From assembly GCF_028747785.1 (NCBI RefSeq), contig NZ_CP118158.1, positions 2,294,001 through 2,358,000 on the forward strand: a stretch of 64,000 bases of DNA. Reading direction: 5' to 3'. Of the stretch, positions 46,047-54,595 are shown in pieces. The position numbers and the translations under genes are program-made. Below the pieces are notes generated by a model, which saw only the letters and a list, made by a program, of their open reading frames with translations, was not told where the DNA came from and made no database searches. Source of the stretch: Halosimplex aquaticum. GTDB taxonomy: Archaea > Halobacteriota > Halobacteria > Halobacteriales > Haloarculaceae. How positions within the stretch are numbered: position 1 is the stretch's first letter; every line of letters starts with the position of its first letter.

Positions 46047-47269
46047 CACCCCGAGAACGCGCCGATCAGTCACTCACGAATTCCTTCGATCGCTACCTCC
46101 AGGATAAGGGGAAAGGCCGCGGTGGCGATGGTGGGAACTATCGACGAAACGCTGGGCGCGAGCTCGAGCGATTCGCCGAGTGGGCCGCCGGCGACCGCGG
46201 CGACGACGACTGGACCGGGATCGTCCCCGACGACGTCGACCGGGAGCCGACCTTCGACGATCTAGACGAACGCGTTTTCCGGGAGTACGCCCGGCATCTC
46301 GGCGGAGATCGAGGACTCAAGCAGAATACGGTACAAACCTATTACCGCTATATCTCTGCGTGGTGCGGGTGGTGCGTCAACGAGGGATATCTCGAAGCCC
46401 ATTACGCGCAGCGAGCGAGTGCGATGGCGCCGCTGCCGGAGGACGACGGCCGCAAGCCCGGCGACCAGCAGGCCTGGACGTCCGAGCAGCGCCACGCGCT
46501 CACCCGCCACGTCGACGAGCGAGCCCGCGACGCCATCGAGACGTACACGACACTCCCGGAGGATACTGACCCCCTCGACAAGCAGCGAGCACGCTACGCG
46601 GCGCTGAAGGCGGCTCGTGACCGCGCTCTCGTGTTCGTCCTCGCGTACACGGCCGTCCGCGTCGGTGAACTCCTCCGGGACCCGAACGACCCGCGCCGGC
46701 GCGGCGTCCGCTGGGAGGACCTCTCCCTCGACGACGGGAGTATGGACGTCTACCGGAAGAAACAGCAGTGGGACGCCGCGAGTCTCCCCGACCCGGTGAT
46801 CTCGCCGCTGCGGAGCTACCGCAAGCTGATGGACCCGCCGACGGACCGCTGGCCGGTGTTTTCGACGTTCGACCAACGGACACTTGCAGGCCTCGTCCAG
46901 GATGAGCTAGCCGAACGAGGGGAACGCTCAGAGGCAATTACTGAGCGCCGTGAAGAATACGCTCGCGACCTACTGCTGGCGCTCGATGAGGATATTCGGC
47001 CGCCGTCGATTACGACGGACGGCGCACGGTCGATTCTCCAACGGCTATCGGAGGCCGCAGAGATCGACATCGACCATCCGAAACACGACTATCTCGCCCC
47101 TCACGGTGGTCGACGTGGGATGGGTGAGGTGCTTGTCCGCGCGTTTGGATACACGGTGGCGGCCCGATATCTCGATAACTCCGAAGAGATGGTCCGGGAA
47201 CGGTACTCACACATCGAGGCGGGGGAACTCGGTGACGTGGCTACCGAAGCACTAGAACAGATCGATTGA
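46043..47269 (+). CDS. Tyrosine recombinase/integrase (408 aa)
   Basis: Two-domain integrase. The N-terminal SAM-like core-binding part has RYLQDKGKGRG and LKQNTVQTYYRYISAWCGWC; the catalytic half has Arg in YTAVRVGELLRD, PHGGRRGMG (HxxR) and Tyr in VRERYSHIEAG. ATG at 46043 overlaps the upstream stop (ATGA). The complete catalytic set suggests activity. No attachment repeats were recognised nearby. Confidence 0.88.
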   Translation: MTPRERADQSLTNSFDRYLQDKGKGRGGDGGNYRRNAGRELERFAEWAAGDRGDDDWTGIVPDDVDREPTFDDLDERVFREYARHLGGDRGLKQNTVQTYYRYISAWCGWCVNEGYLEAHYAQRASAMAPLPEDDGRKPGDQQAWTSEQRHALTRHVDERARDAIETYTTLPEDTDPLDKQRARYAALKAARDRALVFVLAYTAVRVGELLRDPNDPRRRGVRWEDLSLDDGSMDVYRKKQQWDAASLPDPVISPLRSYRKLMDPPTDRWPVFSTFDQRTLAGLVQDELAERGERSEAITERREEYARDLLLALDEDIRPPSITTDGARSILQRLSEAAEIDIDHPKHDYLAPHGGRRGMGEVLVRAFGYTVAARYLDNSEEMVRERYSHIEAGELGDVATEALEQID

Positions 47270-47312
47270 CGCAAGCGTTTATACGGGAGCAGAACCTAGA
47301 TTCGGTTGATCA

Positions 47313-47417
47313 ATGAGTCTTGACCAAGCGGTTGACGAAGCGCTCGCGACATACAATATGTCGCGGAGCGAAGAGGCCGAGGAAGCGGGCCGAACAGTCG
47401 CTACGCTCCAAGACTGA
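47313..47417 (+). CDS. Tiny protein, possible antitoxin-like (34 aa)
   Basis: An ORF from ATG 47313 reading MSLDQAVDEALATYNMSRSE, then EAEEAGRTVATLQD. A TTTATAC element 29-35 nt upstream matches the haloarchaeal TATA spacing for a leaderless mRNA, and the composition is acidic and helical. It converges on the Doc-like gene, ending 10 bp before that gene's stop codon. Function and reality are uncertain. Confidence 0.4.
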   Translation: MSLDQAVDEALATYNMSRSEEAEEAGRTVATLQD

Positions 47418-47426
47418 AAAGGCCAC

Positions 47427-48302
47427 TTAGTCAAGATCCCGGATCTTTTCCGTGAATTCTGCTTTCGAGAGTCCTGGCGTCTCTTTTAGCTCCGGATAGC
47501 TGGCACGTTTGACAGCCTCCTCAACGAACGTTACCCAGAGATCTTCGTGCTTCTCCGCGTAGACGATTTTCGCCTCACTCGGGTACATATCCAGCTCGTA
47601 TTCAGTCAGGTCGATTTCGACTGCGTGTTTTCGCTCAAGTGTTCTCGCGCCGAAGCTATACAGGTGCTTAAAGAGGACGTTCTTCCGTCGAACGGTCAAC
47701 AGCCGCTTCGATTCGTTGATGTACTCGTTCACCCATTCTCGCCAGTCGTAGGAATTTGAGTCGGTTTCTACTGAGGTTTCCGGCATGGCGAAGTCCGGAT
47801 TCAGGCGCCGGAGGTAGAACTGAATCAGCGCAACAGCGGTTCGATGGTTGGCATTCGGAAGCGCGTGTTTGAGGATCAGGTTCGAGGCGAGTTGACCAGC
47901 TACGTCTGTCGCTGATCCTTCCCACGACGTCCGATCGAGAACATCCGGCAGCGCATCGATGTCGATATTCTTGTACGCCTCGACAGGCACTCCCTCCTCT
48001 TCTTCGTTCTGAGCGAGAAGTGCGCGATAAATCTCGAGGAGACGAACGACGATGGTGCTGTTGTCAGCACTCATCTCTGAGAGCGACTCTTTCAGGTTAA
48101 AGTCAATCTCCTTCACGGGTCCACCGCCGATGCGGGACGTGTAGATGACGTAGAATGGTTCGTCGAGGTCGTATTCTAGGAGCTTTATCGCGACATCATC
48201 GTCGTAGCTGACGATCTGCGAGACGATTTCGTCAGGATCTGGATGGACGAAGTCAAGAGAGAACTGCTTGTCGCCGGGGTGGTGGTAGTAGACGTGGCCC
48301 AT
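47427..48302 (-). CDS. Fic/Doc-like protein (291 aa)
   Basis: The middle contains HALPNANHRTAVALIQFYLR (from residue 146), matching the Doc form of the Fic motif, HxFx(D)ANKR. Leu replaces Phe and Asn150 replaces the acidic residue. Doc proteins phosphorylate targets such as EF-Tu, while Fic proteins AMPylate. The N-terminal 130 residues and the C-terminal basic domain (LLTVRRKNVLFKHLYSFGAR) are not recognised. No inhibitory (S/T)xxxE(G/N) helix was spotted. The changed acidic residue leaves activity open. Confidence 0.65.
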   Translation of the reverse strand: MGHVYYHHPGDKQFSLDFVHPDPDEIVSQIVSYDDDVAIKLLEYDLDEPFYVIYTSRIGGGPVKEIDFNLKESLSEMSADNSTIVVRLLEIYRALLAQNEEEEGVPVEAYKNIDIDALPDVLDRTSWEGSATDVAGQLASNLILKHALPNANHRTAVALIQFYLRRLNPDFAMPETSVETDSNSYDWREWVNEYINESKRLLTVRRKNVLFKHLYSFGARTLERKHAVEIDLTEYELDMYPSEAKIVYAEKHEDLWVTFVEEAVKRASYPELKETPGLSKAEFTEKIRDLD

Positions 48303-48484
48303 CTGCGTGCGTATTACTACTCATCTGTACTTATTAATCAAGTTCACGAGCGAGACTCTCATCGAAGATTTGGTGAACTACCATTAAACTCCACTGGAGG
48401 TGCCGAAGCGAACAGCCTGAACAGCAGGCGATGCCCGTGAATTCACTGGCCAGATTTATACCATATAATGACTGATGTAGATCT

Positions 48485-48763
48485 ATGGCAGTTAGAGTCA
48501 CCTGCGTTACGAAAGACGACTCTCACTTAGATGGCTGTGAATGTATTACTACCATTGGGTGGAAGAACCCTTCATCCGGTAAAACAGGCTCTTCGTCTCC
48601 CCAGCAAATGTATGACTTCATTGAGAATGATGGTGGCCGAGCATATGTAGAGTATGATGGTGATACAGCTGATCTAGTAGCTGTTGATGGTGAAACCAAG
48701 AAACACGTACGGACTGAACCCGGAACACCTGACAAAAACCTACTTGATCAACCGTCCTGCTGA
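48485..48763 (+). CDS. DUF3892 protein (92 aa)
   Basis: The pattern VRVTCVTKDDSHLDGCECIT, then TIGWKNPSSGKT, QMYDFIEN and VRTEPGTPDKNLLDQPSC matches DUF3892: a small domain with ITxIxKDD, YVExxG and a C-terminal P(D)xLLxLPxC. Such proteins are small, widespread and uncharacterised. It ends 36 bp before IS A3. Confidence 0.8.
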   Translation: MAVRVTCVTKDDSHLDGCECITTIGWKNPSSGKTGSSSPQQMYDFIENDGGRAYVEYDGDTADLVAVDGETKKHVRTEPGTPDKNLLDQPSC

Positions 48764-48799
48764 GTGATCAGAAAGATTGGTTCCGCTAGCTTTTCTAGA

Positions 48800-49866
48800 G
48801 AGGGTGTCATAGAATCCATCTCATACCGTGATGACGGTGCTTCCCGGATTGTCACCTCGTTCGTAGTTGGTGACGGCGACGACGAGTCGAACGCAGAGCG
48901 CAAGGAACACCTGCGCTCGGGCGTGGACGCGGCCTCGGGCGCGTAGCGTCCCGAGGCCGCAGTCCTTGACCGCATCGTTCGTTCGCTCGACCTGACTCCG
49001 GCGGTTGTACGTCTCGTCTAGGATCGACTGTTTGAGCTGAATCTCGTCACTGTGTTTCTCGATGCGGTCTTCGACTCTGTACTTGATATTGAGCGGATCG
49101 TCGGTGTTTCGCGGGTTGTACGGGGCGATTGGCACGACTCCTGCGGTCAGCAGGAGGTCGTGCCAGTCGAGCGTGTCGTAGGCGCTGTCACCGAGCATCC
49201 AGATCGGCTGGGCGACGGCGAGCGCGTCACGGGTGACGCGCATCGCCGTCTCTTCTGCGGCTTGTTTGCTCTCGGTGAACTCGGCTGCAATCGGGATCTT
49301 TGCGCCGGTTGAGACGATCGTACAGCCGTAGCCGTAATAGTACTCCTCAGCGGTTGGGTCGTAGTTCTTCGACGCATCTGGGTCGGATGGCATCGCTCGC
49401 ACGTCCGTCGAATCGATTCGGTAGGTCATGTCGAGCAGGCCGCGGGCGGCGGCCTGCTCGACGAGGTGGTCGAAGACTTCGTCGACGACGTGTTCGAGGT
49501 CGGTGAGGAAGCGATCGACCGCGTCTCTTGAGGGCGGTCGATCGAAGCCAGCTGAGCCAGACGACCGTGTTCTGGAGTTCTCGTGTGACCGGGCGAATGC
49601 CGTAGATGTCCTTGTAGTAGCAGTGGAGGAACGCTCGGAAGAGTTCTGGTGGGTGGTGGTCTCGTGTTCGCCCCCGGCGAGCGGGGGCGAACACGTCGAA
49701 CTCGCTGAAAAAGTCGAACTCAAGATGCTCGAACAACGCGAGCGTCTCGGTAGCCACGACATTGAAGAACTCGTCGATAGAACCCTCTTCTTGCAGGGTG
49801 CTGGCGCTCGTAGACACAGTTCCAACACCCTGCGTCCTCGTGTGTGAGGCTTTCTATGACACCCTC
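48800..49866 (-). mobile_element. IS copy A3 (1067 bp, frameshifted)
   Basis: Same orientation as A1 and inverted relative to A2. Ends are GAGGGTGTCATAGAA at 48800 and its complement ending at 49866. The flanks (TTCTAGA, ATTTGAG) form no duplication. It carries the same 2-bp deletion as A2, so A2 and A3 share a recent ancestor. Together they form 1.07-kb inverted repeats around 21764-48799. Confidence 0.93.
48821..49817 (-). pseudogene. Frameshifted transposase of IS A3
   Basis: Starts as the A1 enzyme (MSTSASTLQEEGSIDEFFNV) and is disrupted after QNTVVWLS, where GAAGCCAGCTGAG at about 49545-49557 lacks the two bases present in A1 (GAAGCCACAGCTGAG). The downstream catalytic region is in a different frame. 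Non-functional unless supplied in trans by A1. Confidence 0.9.
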
Positions 49867-50047
49867 ATTTGAGAGTAAAGGTGGGAGAACGAGTGTCCAA
49901 ACTGTGTACTCAGAAGGTGAGTTAGTTAACAATAGATATCAGAGAGTCGGCCTGTTGATCAGTCTATTCGTATTGGTCTCGTTATGGGTGAGTGGGCTAT
50001 CGTTAGTATATGACCTAAATAGGCCACCAAGTAGTTCAGAAACTTGA
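49867..50047 (+). CDS. Short membrane ORF bordering IS A3
   Basis: The open frame extends out of the IS; a native start could be GTG at 49904, giving MYSEGELVNNRYQRVGLLIS, then LFVLVSLWVSGLSLVYDLN (47 aa, one membrane helix). It may be a remnant of a longer gene cut by the IS. No family recognised. Confidence 0.35.
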
Positions 50048-50052
50048 CTATC

Positions 50053-50640
50053 CTAGGGATCCTCCACCAGTTCTTCTACATTCGGATCTACTGGAATACC
50101 CACCTTTCGTCCGAGTTGGAAAGCCGCATCTTGGTAACTTTGACGGACGTATTTCGCAGGCTCGTAGATGAATGTGAAGATGAGCATCCCCTCGTAGCAA
50201 GCTGTGTTGCAGAAATTGAGATCTCCGTAGATGTACTGTTCGCGTTCGTCGGGATGCTCTGGGAGGTCAACCATCACAGCGATCGTTTCGAGTAGGTCTT
50301 TCTCTAGAGCTTCATAGTCCTCGCTCAGCTCCGCGAGTGTCGAAAGCGGGTGACCTTCCGCGTGGTTGACGCAATCAACTACGTCGTCGGTAACCAACGT
50401 CACATCGTCTGAATGGTTCACGAATAGTTCGAACCCGAGAGACTGGTCGACGTAGTGGGTGATGTTGAATTGCGTCACCTCGAACGGGAGATCTTCGGTA
50501 ATCTCTACCACCTCTCCGTCCGGGTCCCTGGTGGACAGTAGGGAGCGAAGGGTCGACTGAATCTGCTTTCGCAAATCTTCCGACACCACTCTATCTCCGG
50601 ACCACGATTCGCTCAATTCGACTTGCCTGTTAGTGGACAT
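50053..50640 (-). CDS. Acidic hypothetical protein (195 aa)
   Basis: Starts MSTNRQVELSESWSGDRVVS; soluble, acidic, with ITHYVDQSLGFELFVNHSDD and a Cys-containing NFCNTACYEGMLIFTFIYEP segment. No family recognised. Composition is normal for a haloarchaeal cytoplasmic protein. Confidence 0.6.
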   Translation of the reverse strand: MSTNRQVELSESWSGDRVVSEDLRKQIQSTLRSLLSTRDPDGEVVEITEDLPFEVTQFNITHYVDQSLGFELFVNHSDDVTLVTDDVVDCVNHAEGHPLSTLAELSEDYEALEKDLLETIAVMVDLPEHPDEREQYIYGDLNFCNTACYEGMLIFTFIYEPAKYVRQSYQDAAFQLGRKVGIPVDPNVEELVEDP

Positions 50641-51058
50641 CGCATCTGGGACCAGAGAGGGTTGGTAAAAAGATGCCAGCCTAGTGTGGAGTGAAAGTAA
50701 AAGTGAAACTCAGCGCTTCAGTCTCGTGAACACGACCGGCGTAAACCGTCTTACTCAGGTGACTAAGACGGCATCCCAGTATAAAGAAGCCCAAAGCCCA
50801 TCGCCCATCGCGTCAGAATCGACCGCATCGAGACTCGATTTCACCTGAGTATACACACGGCCAGATCTCGCTTGTGTGCATATCGCGCCGAACGTTTCTC
50901 TTGACGTGCGACCGCAGGGGGTCACACCGAGATGGGTCCGCTCAGGAAATTATAGAGATCTCGAATATTCCTTCTCAGTCTGAATGCCAATTAACCGCTC
51001 TACCCATAGCCCGAGATTGGTACTGAATGAAGGATAAGAGAGGGGTTTGTACGGACAA
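50641..51058. other. 418-bp interval without a recognised gene
   Basis: Only short frames. It contains AAGCCCATCGCCCATCGCG near 50797, which resembles repeated AGCCCATCGC stretches at 51589 and 52655, suggesting dispersed repeat remnants. Confidence 0.4.
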
Positions 51059-51307
51059 TTATTCTACAGCAGCTACGAATTCGTCCAACGTATCGGTGAG
51101 TCCATCAACTTCTTCTCCATTGATTTCAGCAGAATAGCGGACGATGAACGTGTCCTTCTCGTTAGCGTGGTGAGCCTTGTCTACTTGCTCAACCCCCTTC
51201 CAAATGCCCGTGACTTTGACTTGGCCATGTTCTGAATGGTCATACGTTTCGCCATGCTCAATTGCTAAATCAGAGTCAGAACCCGGCAAATCGTCAGAAT
51301 CACCCAT
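51059..51307 (-). CDS. Acidic hypothetical protein (82 aa)
   Basis: Starts MGDSDDLPGSDSDLAIEHGE; a small beta-rich protein (GQVKVTGIWKGVEQVDKAHH, FIVRYSAEINGEEVDG). No family recognised. Stands alone between two gene-poor stretches. Confidence 0.55.
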   Translation of the reverse strand: MGDSDDLPGSDSDLAIEHGETYDHSEHGQVKVTGIWKGVEQVDKAHHANEKDTFIVRYSAEINGEEVDGLTDTLDEFVAAVE

Positions 51308-51858
51308 ATTAATTTAACCGCTCTCTTACTGTTTGTCTCTGTTGGTCGGTGTGATACCTGCGTTCCCTTACTGAGCAATACTCAATTCTACTGCACTCTA
51401 TTCACGCAGATTTCCCGACAGTGAAACCCAGTATTTCACACGACAGAGCCATAGATTCGGGAAAATTGAGTGCTATTTCCTTCGGTTCACTCACATGGGT
51501 GCTAGATTGCTTTACAGCGCGTCCACCCAAACCGCCCGACTGCGACGGGTTGTAAAGTGGAAACCGAAACCCACCCCCTATACTATACAGCCCATCGCGC
51601 CCGCTCGCCTCGATGGCGAGCGACGCACGCCATGGGCCGCGTTGTGAGAGCGGCCGGCCGAGTCTATATATAAGACGCGCGACGAGCGGGTACAGGCCGC
51701 TGAGTACGTGTGAACGTATTCGTCAACTGCTCCCCTCGTTCCTGTAGGACAGCGCGTTTTGAAAAAAGACGGATATCCCCGTTCCGGTCTTGAATTTTGA
51801 TTCTCGGCAGGGATTTCTACGTCCTGAAGTATCCGTTCCTTGGAATGAACACGACTTG
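51308..51858. other. 551-bp interval with TATA-like elements and a nested hairpin
   Basis: No protein gene. CTATACTATA at 51579-51588 is followed at once by the nested stem-loop 51590-51637, and a strong TATATATAA lies at 51665-51673. The pattern could be a promoter with a small structured RNA. Confidence 0.4.
51590..51637 (+). other. Nested stem-loop, possible small RNA
   Basis: GCTCGCC (51603-51609) pairs with GGCGAGC (51615-51621) around a TCGAT loop; outside it GCCCAT (51590-51595) pairs with ATGGGC (51632-51637). A TATA-like run ends just upstream. The first 14 bases are part of a 17-bp repeat (51587-51603) found again at 52654-52670. Confidence 0.35.
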
Positions 51859-52320
51859 TTAATCCTCCTTCTCCTCATCTTTCTTCTTCTTGCCCTTCTT
51901 CTTGCGCTTCTTTTTCTTCTTCTTGCCCTTCTTCTTGCGCTTCTTTTTCTTCTTCTTGCCCTTCTTCTTGCGCTTCTTTTTCTTCTTGCACGGCCCACAG
52001 GTATCATCAGGGTGGTTTTTCAAATGACTCTTCGCGGCAGGCTTCGGTAGACAGAGCTCGATACATTTGTCTGGATTCCCCGGTGGCCGATGCGCGATCT
52101 TGTATCTGGTCGGCCCACCTTTCTCCTCGTCGCATTTAGGGCAATCTTTTAAGACGTCGTCGTCACCGGTTGCACTAACCGCCCCACTTGAGGCTGCTAT
52201 CCCAAGACTCGCACCTACAGCACCGCCCGCTCTTTGTAACACTGATCGACGAGTCGGCTGTGATTCTTTTTCGCTGTCTTCCATGGATGTTTCCTCCGTG
52301 CGGCGGCTTCCATTCGACAT
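51859..52320 (-). CDS. Tat-exported Cys domain protein with lysine-repeat tail (153 aa)
   Basis: Twin-arginine signal (RRSVLQRAGGAVGASLGIAA) with a likely AxA site. A Cys-containing domain follows: CPKCDEEK, then YKIAHRPPGNPDKCIELCLP and LKNHPDDTCGPC. This resembles the CHIPPGNP-type small domain seen at the ends of many bacterial secreted proteins. The last 45 residues are three tandem 11-residue repeats KKKKKRKKKGK and a KKDEEKED end. A strongly basic exported tail is very unusual in an acidic-proteome haloarchaeon. The start may be ATG at 52284. Confidence 0.75.
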   Translation of the reverse strand: MSNGSRRTEETSMEDSEKESQPTRRSVLQRAGGAVGASLGIAASSGAVSATGDDDVLKDCPKCDEEKGGPTRYKIAHRPPGNPDKCIELCLPKPAAKSHLKNHPDDTCGPCKKKKKRKKKGKKKKKKRKKKGKKKKKKRKKKGKKKKDEEKED

Positions 52321-52808
52321 CGGGATACCGCCGTATGGGCAGTTCTCTGTGGATTCCTTGGAAACTTCCCCGGCAACTGCAAGGATTGAGATATATATGG
52401 AGGAAAAGAAGACTGTTCAGTACATAATCATTCAAAAACGTTGGGTTTTCATCTAAATCCATCTGTCGGACCAGAATCAGGCAATTACCCACCCTCAATA
52501 CTTTGTGCACCCTACAAGAGGGCAGGTTTCGACTTGACGCTCTGAGATGCGGTGCTGTGTATTTTGATGATGTGGCCTTAGCCACACCCCTAAGTGGAAA
52601 CGCGACCGGGGCGGTCGCGTTTCCGCTCGGGCGGTGGCTTCAGCCCATCGCCCACAGCCCATCGCGCCCGGCTCGACGTCCTCGATCTCCTACCTCACCG
52701 TGGGGTGAAACCCGCAACAGAGGCGAAATTACCCGGAAAATAGCATGAATCGAGAGTGTCGCCACTACCCGCGAACCGGGACGTTCCCAGTCCGCGGGCA
52801 GGCGACCG
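52321..52808. other. 488-bp interval with hairpin and repeat
   Basis: Holds the perfect 12-bp hairpin at 52596-52624 and the 17-bp repeat at 52654-52670. No gene is supported. The GGCGGTGGCTTCAGCCC stretch after the hairpin is reminiscent of IS200/IS605-type ends, but no transposase is present. Confidence 0.45.
52596..52624. repeat. Perfect 12-bp hairpin
   Basis: GGAAACGCGACC (52596-52607) and GGTCGCGTTTCC (52613-52624) around a 5-nt loop. An outer AGCCAC/GTGGCT pair may extend it. It could be an IS200/IS605-type end or a terminator for the convergent neighbours. Confidence 0.6.
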
Positions 52809-54449
52809 CTACGCCAGCAGCCTCCAGGCGTCGACTCTACACCGCTCGCCGTCCGGGCGTGACCACTTCACGACCGCAGAGCGGAACCGCTCGGCATCCT
52901 GTTTCGCATCCGTCCACAGACCGAACGCTCGCTTCGCCAGGAACGCCGGTGAGGGGTCCGCGTCCGGGTCGAGTTCCCCGAACCGGATTTTCATCCGCGC
53001 ATCGCCTTTGTCTCGATAGTCGATGTTGTAGCGGTCGCAGAACGCCAACAGCGCGCTCGTCCGCTCGTCCAGCCCGCGCTCCGCGGCCTCCAGTGCCTTC
53101 GCGCTCGCTGACGCCGCATCTCTCACCGCTTCCTCGGCGCGCTGTACGGCGTCGTGGACCAGTTCGGCTACGTAAGTAGACCGGAGCGACACACTCCCGT
53201 ACTCCCGCTGGACGAGATTGTCCATCCGCCGGAGTGCCTCCCGGACGCTATCGACGTGGCGGCCCTTCTCTTCCGCTATGTCCGCCGGAGCGACTTCACC
53301 GCCGTCGGTGACCAAGACTTCGAGTGATTCCCACTCTACGGGCGAGAGGCCGTCTTTGACGTGCTTGAGAACTACCGACTCCTGTTCGTGGTGGATGTGC
53401 GCCATGTCCAGCGTCGGCGGCTCCTCGAAGCCGTCGGTCACCTTCGCGCCGAAGTAGGCATCCTCGACGAACGGGCCGCTCCCATGTTCCGGGGCTACGT
53501 CCAGGCCGGCATCGATGAGTACCGCGTGGAGTACCCGGTCCAACTCGCGTTCGAGCTGTGCCAGCGCTTCCTGATCAGCGCCGAGGGTGTCATCCCAGCG
53601 ACTCACCTGATAGGAGACACCCACCTTCGGATGCGCCAGCGGGTCGTCCGGGTCCCTCGCAAGCGCCTCGCGGGAATAGTAGTGCTTCACCTCCACGGGT
53701 AACTCGTGGCTGGGGAACGCCTCACGGACTCGCTCAGGCCCGAGAGTAACCGTGTGGTAATAGCCCGGCAAGTTCCGTCCATGCTCGTCGTCGTCGTTCT
53801 GAACCACCTTCCGGTAGCCCGTTCGGTCGTCTTCGAGTAGGTGCCCCATCGTCGCGATCGGGCCGTCGCGGGCGTGGACCGGTCCGCTCTCGTCCTTGTG
53901 GACCCGGACGTACCGCTCGGCGTCTTGAGTATTCGAGAACTCCATCGGGTTCTCGAAGTACCCCATCGAGATACCGACCGCCTCCGCGGCCCGCTTGAGC
54001 AACGTCGAGTAGCGGAGCGCGTTGATGTTGCTCCCCTGGATGCGAACGTTGATCCCTTCGTCCATCTCGTCGGGAATGTCCATCTCGAAGCGTTGCCCGT
54101 CATCACTCTCGACTTGCATCCCCTGCCAGCGCGGTGCCAGGTGCGCGTTAAAGCTCTGCTCCCCGACCGGGTCCTCATCGGAGACGCGGGCGACGTGCAG
54201 CCGGAACTCGCGGATCTCGTCCAACCGGAAGTCCGTCCCTGTGGGCGTAGATGGGCCGGGGTGGACGATACCCGAATCTTGATAATACAGCTTCACGTTC
54301 CATGATTCGCCGGCAACATCGAAGCGGGCTTGCTGACTGCCTCCGCCCGCTTTGACTTGCGAATCCGCCGCGAAGTACGGCGCTAAGCCGTCTTCGGCGA
54401 ACAGGAGATTCGCCGCGTACTCGTGCCACCCAGGTTCGATGGCTCGCAC
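52809..54449 (-). CDS. DUF7845-like integrated-element protein (546 aa)
   Basis: GTG start at 54449 (RAIEPGWHEYAANLLFAEDG) with a GGAGGGG ribosome site about 8 nt upstream; the longer frame to 54806 reads as noise over the next genes. An internal winged-helix segment (LSPVEWESLEVLVTDGGEVA, VDSVREALRRMDNLV) and a helical C-terminus. It resembles a protein family common in haloarchaeal tRNA-linked integrated elements, with no known function. Last gene of an overlapping operon running away from tRNA-Val. Confidence 0.7.
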   Translation of the reverse strand: MRAIEPGWHEYAANLLFAEDGLAPYFAADSQVKAGGGSQQARFDVAGESWNVKLYYQDSGIVHPGPSTPTGTDFRLDEIREFRLHVARVSDEDPVGEQSFNAHLAPRWQGMQVESDDGQRFEMDIPDEMDEGINVRIQGSNINALRYSTLLKRAAEAVGISMGYFENPMEFSNTQDAERYVRVHKDESGPVHARDGPIATMGHLLEDDRTGYRKVVQNDDDEHGRNLPGYYHTVTLGPERVREAFPSHELPVEVKHYYSREALARDPDDPLAHPKVGVSYQVSRWDDTLGADQEALAQLERELDRVLHAVLIDAGLDVAPEHGSGPFVEDAYFGAKVTDGFEEPPTLDMAHIHHEQESVVLKHVKDGLSPVEWESLEVLVTDGGEVAPADIAEEKGRHVDSVREALRRMDNLVQREYGSVSLRSTYVAELVHDAVQRAEEAVRDAASASAKALEAAERGLDERTSALLAFCDRYNIDYRDKGDARMKIRFGELDPDADPSPAFLAKRAFGLWTDAKQDAERFRSAVVKWSRPDGERCRVDAWRLLA

Positions 54450-54451
54450 GC

Positions 54452-54595
54452 TTACCCCTCCTGTTCGGCTTCGGCGACGGCGCGCTGGACTCGCGCCTCG
54501 CTTTCTGCGACTGGCTGATTCCCGCCCCAGTCCCAGCGGACGCGCTCGCCTGTTTCCACGTCGTAGAGGCGAGATGCACGGACGAACTCGATCAC
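54452..54595 (-). CDS. Small protein in the DpdA-like operon (47 aa)
   Basis: GTG start at 54595 overlapping the stop of the upstream gene (GTGA); reads IEFVRASRLYDVETGERVRW, then DWGGNQPVAESEARVQRAVA. It ends 2 bp before the GTG of the next gene. Tight overlap on both sides supports a real gene. Acidic, no family known. Confidence 0.6.
   Translation of the reverse strand: MIEFVRASRLYDVETGERVRWDWGGNQPVAESEARVQRAVAEAEQEG

Noticed and set aside
48440..48800. The missing methylase N-terminus left of IS A3, as predicted by a simple A2/A3 inversion
   Set aside because: The adjacent gene is a complete DUF3892 protein, unrelated to the methylase; a single inversion does not explain the junctions, and swapped flank heptamers do not match either.
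51790..52050. Plus-strand ORF coding a poly-Leu/Ala hydrophobic protein
   Set aside because: It is the complement of the lysine-repeat tail of the Tat protein on the minus strand; that strand has a signal peptide and a recognisable Cys domain, so the Leu-rich frame is a shadow.
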